From Mucilaginibacter sp. SMC90 (lineage in GTDB: Bacteria; Bacteroidota; Bacteroidia; Sphingobacteriales; Sphingobacteriaceae), in contig NZ_CP094527.1 in the NCBI RefSeq assembly GCF_022811725.1, positions 7,254,001-7,318,000 on the forward strand: DNA of 64,000 bases, in the 5' to 3' direction. The position numbers and the translations under genes are program-made. Shown in pieces: positions 17,957 to 25,381 of this stretch. Each line of letters starts with the position of its first letter. The first letter of the stretch is position 1. The notes beneath the pieces are model-generated. The model saw nothing but the letters and a program-made list of their open reading frames with translations, was not told where the DNA came from and made no database searches.

Positions 17957-19348
17957 TTAGCGTTGGTTTTGGGGAATGGGGTTCAACTGGATTTCGGTAT
18001 CCGGGATCGGCATCGCGTACCGCGGATCGTTAGGCGGTAAGGTGAATTGCTCGCCGTTAAGATCCCTGCGCAGGGTAACGGCCCTTGCCGCCTCCTGGTT
18101 CAGTCGCCGCAGGTCATACCAGCGGACACCGGTCATGACCAGTTCCTTCCGGCGTTCCTGCAGAATGAGATTCAGGGCGTCCGCGGCGCTGTTTGCGCTG
18201 TAGGGGATAAACGTGCCTTTTTTCCAGCGGGTGACCAGCAAGGTGTTCAGGTCGCTCATCGCGGCGGCAGCGTTCCCCGCCCTCGCCTCGCATTCCGCTT
18301 TGGTCAGGTACATTTCAGCGGTAGAGATACCGGTGGTCACGCTCCCGTGTTTGCCATACTGGCTGTTAAACTCATACAAACCATCGCCGTCCTTGTAAAA
18401 GAAAATGGCTTTACGAAGATCATTCGGCCCGTCGAAGGATTGCAACAACGTGGTATCGGCATAACTGTACAGGTTATAGTAACCGCTGAGCGAGGCATGG
18501 AACAGCTCTTCCGGCGAGTAGTTGGGAAAAACAGGATATGCTGATGGATCGAGCGCGTTGAAATCCTGCAATTTGTTGTAGACTGCCAGGGAAGCCGTCG
18601 CATTTTTCAGGGCTTCATCGTACCGGCCCATACACAGGTTGACCCGGGCAGTCATCCCGTATGCCGCGGCTTTATTGGGCTGTGTCGGGGAAGAGGTCGC
18701 AGGTTGCAGAAGCTGGAGGGCCTGATCGAGGTCGGACAGTACCTGCGCATAACAGGCCTGCTGCGAAGCGCGCGGGGCTTTAGCCGTCAGGTTGGTACCC
18801 GGACGAAGCGGAACCCCCGGTTCGCTGGCAGCGGTCGCGGCGTCGTAGGGCATGGCAAAAGTTTGAACAAGGTCGAAGCAGGCCATCGCACGAAAGAACA
18901 GGGCACTGCCTTTGGCCTGGTTGAAGGCGGCTTCATCGCCCGCCTTTCGCGGAACGGTCGCCAGGATCTGTTGTACTTGGTTTGCATAGTAAATAGCCTG
19001 ATAGGGCACGGACCAGGCATCGACATAGGCACCTGCGGGATAAAGCGATTTAGCCCAGATATAGGCGTTTTGCTCGGTAGCACTCATATTGGTGTAAAAC
19101 CCGTCGGTCACGTAATAATCGTCTGTAGCGAGTTCACCCAGGGTGGCGTAGTTGCGGTTGAAAATATCTTCATTGGCCAGCAGCGATTGCACATCCGCCA
19201 GGGTCGACGGCACATTCAGTGCCGCGTCCGGCCTTGCGTTCAGGAGCTCGTCCTGCTTTTTGCAGCCATCATAAAAAGCCATGATCGGCGGAAATAGCAT
19301 CAGGCAGACACGGACGGCTGTTAATTTGATCAGCGTTTTCATTATCAT
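17957..19348 (-). CDS. SusD/RagB-like outer-membrane lipoprotein
   Basis: 463 aa, a typical SusD length. The N-terminus is a hydrophobic signal with a candidate lipid-attachment cysteine (MAFYDGCKK); an ATG at 19342 is an equal start. Helical TPR-like segments (AKGSALFFRAMACFDLVQTFA, AYGMTARVNLCMGRYDEALK) and the late LILQERRKELVMTGVRWYDLRRLN motif are diagnostic. SusD proteins sit on the cell surface as the lid of a SusC channel and bind its substrate. Its ATG is directly adjacent to the SusC stop. The substrate need not be a glycan; peptide-specific pairs exist. Confidence 0.92.
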   Translation of the reverse strand: MIMKTLIKLTAVRVCLMLFPPIMAFYDGCKKQDELLNARPDAALNVPSTLADVQSLLANEDIFNRNYATLGELATDDYYVTDGFYTNMSATEQNAYIWAKSLYPAGAYVDAWSVPYQAIYYANQVQQILATVPRKAGDEAAFNQAKGSALFFRAMACFDLVQTFAMPYDAATAASEPGVPLRPGTNLTAKAPRASQQACYAQVLSDLDQALQLLQPATSSPTQPNKAAAYGMTARVNLCMGRYDEALKNATASLAVYNKLQDFNALDPSAYPVFPNYSPEELFHASLSGYYNLYSYADTTLLQSFDGPNDLRKAIFFYKDGDGLYEFNSQYGKHGSVTTGISTAEMYLTKAECEARAGNAAAAMSDLNTLLVTRWKKGTFIPYSANSAADALNLILQERRKELVMTGVRWYDLRRLNQEAARAVTLRRDLNGEQFTLPPNDPRYAMPIPDTEIQLNPIPQNQR

Positions 19349-22300
19349 TTATTTTAAGTTCGTTTTAAGGCCGACGGCGAAAGTCCTCGGCAATGGCAGC
19401 GCAGTGGTGCCGCCGCCCGGCGTCGTGAATACATCAGGATCGAGGTGGTCCGGATTGGCCCGCCACAGGATCGCTACGTTGTTGACATATGCGTACACAT
19501 TGATGTGGGAGAACGGGCCTTTAGGACCGAATACCTTGGTCAGGTCATAACTGATATTGATGTCCTGCAAACGGATATGATCGCCCTTATCGACCAGCCC
19601 ATCCGAAAAGGTGTAAAACAGGTCGCGGTTGGTGTTCACAGGCGTTTTCGGCATGGAAGGGATCAAGGTCCTGGCCTCATCGCCCGGCTGTTGCCAGCGC
19701 CCGGTATAGTCATTATTGCCCAGCCAGTTGCTGTACAGCGAACCGTATTGAACAGAGGAACGGCGGATGTAATAACCCAATTTATAGATCAGGTTGAAAG
19801 ACAGCGAAAATTCATGATAGCTGAAAGTATTACGAAGCGAACCGAAACTCGTCGGCCGGGAAGGTCCGTTATAATGTAAATCTTTCACTGTCGTACCGCC
19901 AATGATCGCGGCATAGTCCGTACTTAGCGCCCCGTTTAGGTAACCCTGCGGGTCACCCGTCTCATGGGTCAGCGGGCCGGAGCGGAAGCTGTAGATGCCG
20001 AACAGGGGTTGTCCCACCAGCGGCGTGATCGTACCGGAATTACCCGCTCCCTGTTGCAGGAAGGCCAGGGTCCGCAGTTGGGCGTTATATTGGGTCACCT
20101 TATCAATGGCATAGCTATACTGGAAATTGGTTTGCCAGCTGAATCCACCCCTTTGGATATTCCGGCTGTTGATCGTGATATCGGCACCATGCCCCTTCGT
20201 TTCGGCGGTATTACCGAAAAAGGTCAGGAACCCGGTGGACGGGGCGACCGAAGCGTTGCCGAACAGGTTGACGCCTTTTTTAAAATAAAACTCCACGGTA
20301 CCTGTAATGGCCTGGTTTTTCAGGCCGAAGTCCAGCCCCAGGTTGATCATCCGGTCCTTTTCCCAGCGCAGGTCCGGGTTGCCGGGATTGGCGATCACCG
20401 CGTAGGGAAGCCCGGAGAAATAAGAATTGCTTTGCTGCCGGATCGTCGTTACCGCGGCCGCTGATTTATTGATATTGCCGTTATAGCCGAACGTACCACG
20501 CAGGCGCAGTTGTTCCAGCCAGTCCACGTGGTAGAATTTTTCTTCGGCGATGTTCCAGGTGAAACCGGCGGAATACAGAGGGACCGCCTTCTGGTTCGTA
20601 TTGACCCCGAACAGGTTGGAGCGGTCGATCCTGCCGCTCGCGGAAACGGTATATCGGCCCAAAAAACTGTAGGCGGCATTGCCGAAATAGGAAATAAAAT
20701 TATCGGTCCGTTTACCGAAGAACTGCCCGTTTGGGATCTGTGCCGATCCGAGCTGCCGCGGGTTCAGGCCAAAATAATCCGCGTAATTGACCGAGCCGCT
20801 GAATGCGCCGGTTGCCGGGTTATAGCCGTAAGCGGGCGTTTCCGAAGTGCTCTCCGTATTTTCTCCGCTCCATTCCGTTCCGGCAATGGCGTTGAGTTGT
20901 CCGCCTTTGCCGACCCTGCCGCTATAATTCAGCTGCCCGCGGATGCGGTGCGAGGCCAGTGCGGAACTGCCATCCATCCGGATGCCGCCCAGCGGCACGG
21001 GGAAGCTTAAACTACCGTCAGCGGAAGTCTGCGCATACTGGTTGATCAGGTTCCGGGCATAATAGCTGTCCTGGCTGTATATCGTCCGGTCGGTAGACTC
21101 GGCACGTTCGTACTGGTATTTGATATCTGCCGTGAAGTGTTGGAGAAACCGATAATTCAGCCCGAAGTTCAGTCGGGTGTCGATACTGCCGGAATGATGG
21201 TTACTGTAATTCAGTTCGTCCAGCGGCCGGTAATTCCAATCCAGGAAACCCGTATTACCGGGGTTATCGACAAAGGCCTGCGAAAAATCCTTGACCGTGG
21301 CTAAAGGATTGCCTGCATCATCGGCGAGCCGGGCATAAGGGTAGATCATGCTCTTGCCACGGATATTGCTCAGATCGCTGAGCGTGCTGTTCAGCGCCGC
21401 CGTGTTCTTGATATAATTAATCCCGGACGAAAGTTTGAGATTTTTGAACGGGGAGAAATTATAGTTGCTATTGATGGTGAGGCGGTCGTTCGTATTGCCC
21501 CGCAAAGCGGCGTTGTTCTGGTCATACCCTGCCGAGAAATAGTAATCGCTGTTCTGTCCCCCGCCCCGGAAATTAAGATTGTATTGCCGGGTAAACGACC
21601 GGCGCAGCAGGTATTCGCTCTCGTCCCGCCGGATGTCATAGCCTTTCATCGCGGCGATCTGTTGGTCGGCATCGGCTTGGCTAATAGCCCCGGAGCGTGC
21701 CTTGCCCAGTAAGGCGACCGCGGGCGACACGACCTGGTAGCCGGTTTTTAATGCCCCATCGTAATAGCCGGCTTTAAACAGGTTTTGTTCCAGCCCGATA
21801 AATTGTCCCGCGTTCAGGTAATTGGGATCATAAAACAGGTTAGGCTTGTTGCCTGAGGTCAGGTTGGCGTTGAACTCGATGGCTGTCGGCTGTCCGCTCC
21901 TCCCCTTTTTCGTGGTGATCACGATCACCCCGTTGCCGGAACGGACGCCCCAGATCGAGGCGGCGGCAGCATCTTTCAGGATGGTAATGGAGGCCACATC
22001 ATTGGGGTTGATATTGTTAAGATCGCCGTCATAAGGAAAATTGTCGATGACCACCAATGGCTGGTCATTGGAGAACAGCGTACTGTGGCCGCGGATCGAC
22101 AGGTCGGCGGTATTGCCTGCTGCCGTGCTCGTGTTCCGGTTGAACAACAGCCCGGGGACCACGCCTTCCAGCCTGCTCAACACGTCAGGGCCCGTGCGGC
22201 GGTTAACGACCGCGCTGTCCAGGTGGACGAAGGAACCTGTGGCCCGCTCCCGGGCGATATTCTGATAACCCGTGGACACGATTACTTCCTGGATCTCCAG

Positions 22301-22618
22301 TTTAGCGGGCTGCATCCGGATGTCGGGTAATGCGGGTTTGGCTGGATCGGCGGTGACAGTGAGCCGCTGGTAGCCGGTAAAGCTGATGATCAGCGCGGTC
22401 TTGCCTTTCAGGCGCAGGCTGAATCTGCCCTCAGGGTCGGTATAAGTGATTTGTTGATCGGGGCCGTAGCGGACCGTGGCGCCGGGCAGGGGCTTTCCCC
22501 TTTCATCCGTCACCCGTCCGGTCACCGTCACAGGTTTCCGGGGGTTGATTTCCTGGGCGGGCAGCTTAAAAAAAAGGCAAAGCGTGGCCAGCACAGCGAA
22601 AAATATCGTTTTTTTCAT
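19349..22618 (-). CDS. SusC/RagA-like TonB-dependent outer-membrane transporter
   Basis: 1089 aa. Signal peptide 1-21, a carboxypeptidase-D-like repeat at ~28-110 (VTGRVTDERGKPLPGATV), then a plug domain (VSTGYQNI near 114, DVLSRLEGVVPGLLFNRN, ITILKDAAAASIWGVRSGNGVI), then a long beta-barrel ending in aromatic strands. It forms the channel under SusD and imports oligomers or peptides with TonB energy. Neighbours include no glycoside hydrolase, sigma or anti-sigma gene; instead a thioredoxin protein and a peptide-modification cluster lie beside it, which argues against a usual polysaccharide utilisation locus. Confidence 0.94.
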   Translation of the reverse strand: MKKTIFFAVLATLCLFFKLPAQEINPRKPVTVTGRVTDERGKPLPGATVRYGPDQQITYTDPEGRFSLRLKGKTALIISFTGYQRLTVTADPAKPALPDIRMQPAKLEIQEVIVSTGYQNIARERATGSFVHLDSAVVNRRTGPDVLSRLEGVVPGLLFNRNTSTAAGNTADLSIRGHSTLFSNDQPLVVIDNFPYDGDLNNINPNDVASITILKDAAAASIWGVRSGNGVIVITTKKGRSGQPTAIEFNANLTSGNKPNLFYDPNYLNAGQFIGLEQNLFKAGYYDGALKTGYQVVSPAVALLGKARSGAISQADADQQIAAMKGYDIRRDESEYLLRRSFTRQYNLNFRGGGQNSDYYFSAGYDQNNAALRGNTNDRLTINSNYNFSPFKNLKLSSGINYIKNTAALNSTLSDLSNIRGKSMIYPYARLADDAGNPLATVKDFSQAFVDNPGNTGFLDWNYRPLDELNYSNHHSGSIDTRLNFGLNYRFLQHFTADIKYQYERAESTDRTIYSQDSYYARNLINQYAQTSADGSLSFPVPLGGIRMDGSSALASHRIRGQLNYSGRVGKGGQLNAIAGTEWSGENTESTSETPAYGYNPATGAFSGSVNYADYFGLNPRQLGSAQIPNGQFFGKRTDNFISYFGNAAYSFLGRYTVSASGRIDRSNLFGVNTNQKAVPLYSAGFTWNIAEEKFYHVDWLEQLRLRGTFGYNGNINKSAAAVTTIRQQSNSYFSGLPYAVIANPGNPDLRWEKDRMINLGLDFGLKNQAITGTVEFYFKKGVNLFGNASVAPSTGFLTFFGNTAETKGHGADITINSRNIQRGGFSWQTNFQYSYAIDKVTQYNAQLRTLAFLQQGAGNSGTITPLVGQPLFGIYSFRSGPLTHETGDPQGYLNGALSTDYAAIIGGTTVKDLHYNGPSRPTSFGSLRNTFSYHEFSLSFNLIYKLGYYIRRSSVQYGSLYSNWLGNNDYTGRWQQPGDEARTLIPSMPKTPVNTNRDLFYTFSDGLVDKGDHIRLQDINISYDLTKVFGPKGPFSHINVYAYVNNVAILWRANPDHLDPDVFTTPGGGTTALPLPRTFAVGLKTNLK

Positions 22619-22789
22619 GTGTTAATTTTGGAGTACGTTTAAAAATCAGGTAGGACGCCGTTGCGGCGTCAGGGAGAAACAGGCAATAACGGCGGCCCTT
22701 ATTTAACTATTAACTGACCGGGCCGCCGCTACTGTCTTATCATTCCGGCGGGCAAATGACAAGTAACCATTGATTTTGAGGGATCAGGG

Positions 22790-23050
22790 TCATTTGTCTC
22801 CTCCTTTCTGAATTTCCTTTTGGTACGCATACAGGGCCAGGACCAGGTCGGGTAACCTGTCCATGAAATCACCCAGTTCCTCGGCGGTTAGGGTATGCAG
22901 GTCTCCTGCGGCTTCGGAAAGTCCGAAATCCTGCCATTTGGAAAGCTGTGCCTTTAACGCTGGTGAATCGACCATGGCAAAGATCCGCTTCAGCGCCTCT
23001 TCGGCGGTAAGCAGTGTCATGCGGTTAATGGTCTTGAGTTTAGCGTTCAT
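22790..23050 (-). CDS. Small hypothetical protein, 86 aa, upstream of susC
   Basis: Entirely helical in appearance (TAEEALKRIFAMVD, LKAQLSKWQDFGLSE, ELGDFMDRLPDLVLALYAYQKE), with no signal peptide or cysteine. It is on the same strand as SusC-SusD-thioredoxin, 170 bases upstream, and follows a long structured leader. Its position suggests a regulator or chaperone of the same cluster. No family recognised. Confidence 0.55.
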   Translation of the reverse strand: MNAKLKTINRMTLLTAEEALKRIFAMVDSPALKAQLSKWQDFGLSEAAGDLHTLTAEELGDFMDRLPDLVLALYAYQKEIQKGGDK

Positions 23051-23092
23051 CCCTGTATTTTTTGAAGAAGGGACCGGCCTGATAGCAAAGAA

Positions 23093-23159
23093 GGCGTGGA
23101 ACCCGACTTATTGCAACTTGGTACGTAGGAGAACCGACGACAATAAGGGAGCCCACGCC
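23093..23159 (-). ncRNA. Structured 5' leader element upstream of the 86-aa/SusCD genes
   Basis: Two nested stems: the outer pairs GGCGTGG (23093-23099) with CCACGCC (23153-23159), the inner pairs CTTATTG (23107-23113) with CAATAAG (23141-23147). A further pair, ACGTAGGA (23123-23130) with TCCTACGT (23203-23210), overlaps the loop and could form an alternative fold. On the minus strand this would be the untranslated leader of the 86-aa gene. It may be a cis-regulatory RNA or a dispersed repeat; I do not recognise a known riboswitch class. Confidence 0.4.
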
Positions 23160-23375
23160 AGGAGCGTGAGCATTCCACTTATCTTCCCGCCGTCATGAAA
23201 TTTCCTACGTTTCAGTTACGAGATTCAAAGCGAATGCTTCTAATATTTTGAAGTATCGCAAATTTATGATTTAAGCGTCAATTGGCGCTTTATTTCATTT
23301 ATTAATTCAAATATATAACTAAAAATCCAAAATAGGGCATACATCACCTAATATTTAATTTAGTTTACGCACACC

Positions 23376-23618
23376 TTGCGAGAGGTGAAAAATAAGCACT
23401 ATAGGAACCAAGATTTAATTGATAAGGTCCGCGCAAATATTCTTGAGATTAGGAAATCGAAAAAAATCACTCAAGAAGATTTGGTGGAACGAACTGGATT
23501 TGACATTAAACAAATTGGTCGTATTGAAAGGGGAATCTCTAATCCCAGTATAAGTTCAATCGAAGCTATAGCCACAGCTTTAGGAGTTCCTGTAAAAGAT
23601 CTGTTTGATTTTAAATAA
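23376..23618 (+). CDS. XRE-family helix-turn-helix regulator
   Basis: 80 aa from a TTG at 23376; a GTG at 23385, preceded by gcgagag, is an alternative. The body is one HTH_3 domain: VRANILEIRKSKKITQEDLVERTGFDIKQIGRIERG split by the turn, then NPSISSIEAIATALGVPVKDLF. It is a typical controller of restriction, toxin or mobile genes and stands at the entry to the AT-rich defence-like island, about 540 bases before the Mrr-like nuclease gene on the same strand. Confidence 0.85.
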   Translation: MREVKNKHYRNQDLIDKVRANILEIRKSKKITQEDLVERTGFDIKQIGRIERGISNPSISSIEAIATALGVPVKDLFDFK

Positions 23619-23704
23619 ATTTTGGGCGTTGCCTTCGGCCCAGGCTTTCCGTTACAAGTCCTCGCTGCGCTGCGGGCTTCCACTGCAATCCTTAACGCAA
23701 AATT
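23618..23704. repeat. Long imperfect palindromic element
   Basis: Begins at the stop codon of the XRE gene with AATTTTGGGCGTT and ends AACGCAAAATT, with inner GGGC/GCCC and AAGTCC/GGGCTT pairs, so the whole 87 bases can fold into a branched stem. Elements of this look (GGGCGTT ... AACGC) recur between genes in many Bacteroidota genomes in my memory. Here it could act as a terminator or be a dispersed repeat. Confidence 0.5.
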
Positions 23705-23960
23705 CGATCTATCGTGTATAAAGTTGCGAATGTCATTATAACAAAATCAACTGAGCGATAAAACAGGCGAATAACTATTTCAGCTAAATAGCTATTTGCT
23801 TCTATGAAATTTAAAATGAAAGCCTAATTCTAGACCCGGACGCCCCGACAAGTTGTTTTGCGATGATCGAAAGCCGGCTTCCTCATGTTCCTATATGCTA
23901 AAATGGATAATGTTCAGTTATCCATTATTGATAGCATGTATAGTTCGGAAACTTATTATA
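23705..23960. other. AT-rich stretch without a supported gene
   Basis: No convincing coding frame. A short inverted repeat, CTATTT-CAGCTA-AATAGCTATTT-like, lies near 23777-23800. It may include the promoter of the genes downstream. Confidence 0.3.
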
Positions 23961-23964
23961 AATA

Positions 23965-24174
23965 AGCCTGGGGAAGAATCATACGGAAGGAATAACAAAG
24001 CCTCAAAAACGGGCAAAACTAAATGGGCGGCTTGCGGCGCATTTAGCCACGGTGAAGCGGTTGACGAGTTACTGGGAAGCGGCTAGAGCAGATGGTCTTA
24101 CAGTTTCTAACATTGTTACGATTGATGATTTTGTAAACGTTAAGTATATTTACAAGAATGATTGCTCCGAATAA
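23965..24174 (+). pseudogene. Open but start-less frame before the Mrr-like gene
   Basis: About 70 codons with protein-like content (KPQKRAKLNGRLAAHLATVK, RLTSYWEAARADGL, VTIDDFVNVKYIYKNDCSE) and a stop at 24172 that overlaps the nuclease start by 17 bases. There is no ATG, GTG or TTG at a plausible place, and a stop lies just upstream. It looks like the 3' end of a lost gene once coupled to the nuclease. Family unknown. Confidence 0.3.
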
Positions 24175-25381
24175 CATATATCCTCCAAAAAACTGGCAGG
24201 ATTTTGAAATGCTTTGTTTAAAGCTTTGGGGTGAATTATGGAATATCCCTAATGAGATAGACTTTAACTCAGATAATGCCCAAGGCCAACAAGGCGTCGA
24301 TATTTATGGGCCTGTAGAAGGAGGACTAAAGTATAACGGTATTCAGTGTAAGAATAAGAAATTAAACCTGATAGATGGTTCGCCCAACCGCATAACGATT
24401 GCAGACATCCAAACGGAAATAGATAAAGCAAAGGAATTTAAACCAGCACTGAATAAGTTAATTATTGCGACTTCCCTTCCTAAAGACCAGAAAATTGAAG
24501 AGTACGCCCGTTTACAAAGTGTCGAAAACGTCCAGCAAGGATTGTTTACTATACAAGTTTGTTTTTGGGATTTCTTTGAGCGTAAGCTGCCGGAGTTTCA
24601 AAAGGTATACGATTGGTACTTAAAGAACGAGAACTTTCACCGGGTTTCTTCTGCCGAAGTGGTATTTTCGGGTGGCTCTACAGCAAATACCTATCAGCCT
24701 AAATTTCAGAGGATAATCGACCGATACACTTTTAAAGAGATTAAAGAAGATAACCGAGATCCTTTAACTCGATTACAAAGTGGCGATATAGATACAGACA
24801 CATACCTTAATTTGAGCTTATCGCGGCAGTTATCGGCGATGAGGCAGTTTAATTTTCATGAAAAAAAATACGACTGGAAACAAAATTTCTGGTTCAAGCT
24901 CAGCATACGAAATTCAGGACAATCGGTAATAGAAGATTTTAAACTGGAATTGGATTTTGAGGGAGACTTTATCAAAGTCGGTGCTGAGAGCCGCTCGGGC
25001 CTAGAAGCACAATATTTCTCGACCGATGTGCATGAATACAGCAATACCGAGCGCTCGCTTTATATAAAGCCGAAAGAAAAGATTATAGTACAAGGAGATT
25101 CTTACACCACAGGCAGTATATTTTTAAAACCCACGCTTGCAGTAAAGAGCGAGGTAACTTTGTATTGGAAACTCCTTGCACGCGATTTTGAAGATAGCGG
25201 CAAGTTGATTATTAAAATTGAACCACGATACTACACCGTATTGAATAAACATGATGTGGAAACCATCGGCGAAGAAAAGGAAGAAATAAGTTATGGGCTA
25301 ATACAGCGGCCCGGTAATTTTAATATAATGGGAGGTGGTGTATATTTTACCGATAAAGATTCTAATTATACATTCGATTAG
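24158..25381 (+). CDS. Mrr-like PD-(D/E)XK nuclease with unknown C-terminal domain
   Basis: 407 aa. The N-terminal domain (1-~150) has a restriction-endonuclease-like core: E17 in NWQDFEMLC, then QQGVDIYG with D48, then GIQCK with Q63 and K65, a typical Mrr-type D-(Q/E)xK site. It is followed by KLIIATSLPKDQKIEEYAR. Residues ~240-407 are beta-rich (FWFKLSIRNSGQSVIEDFKLELD) and could be a sensing or binding domain. It is predicted to cleave DNA, perhaps foreign or modified DNA. It converges tail to tail with the 655-aa gene, four bases of overlap. Confidence 0.72.
   Translation: MIAPNNIYPPKNWQDFEMLCLKLWGELWNIPNEIDFNSDNAQGQQGVDIYGPVEGGLKYNGIQCKNKKLNLIDGSPNRITIADIQTEIDKAKEFKPALNKLIIATSLPKDQKIEEYARLQSVENVQQGLFTIQVCFWDFFERKLPEFQKVYDWYLKNENFHRVSSAEVVFSGGSTANTYQPKFQRIIDRYTFKEIKEDNRDPLTRLQSGDIDTDTYLNLSLSRQLSAMRQFNFHEKKYDWKQNFWFKLSIRNSGQSVIEDFKLELDFEGDFIKVGAESRSGLEAQYFSTDVHEYSNTERSLYIKPKEKIIVQGDSYTTGSIFLKPTLAVKSEVTLYWKLLARDFEDSGKLIIKIEPRYYTVLNKHDVETIGEEKEEISYGLIQRPGNFNIMGGGVYFTDKDSNYTFD

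Noticed and set aside
20510..21010. Long plus-strand open frames antisense to susC (also 19445-20464 and 18704-19297)
   Set aside because: They are shadows in GC-rich coding DNA: composition is Arg/Gly/Val-rich without domain motifs, and the minus-strand genes are certain.
16528..22618. Polysaccharide utilisation locus
   Set aside because: SusC and SusD are present, but there is no glycoside hydrolase, polysaccharide lyase, sulfatase or SusE/F, and no sigma/anti-sigma pair nearby.
23618..23704. Possible integron attC site
   Set aside because: The outer ends read GTT...AAC, whereas attC core sites read AAC...GTT, and no integron integrase is present. Kept only as a palindromic repeat.
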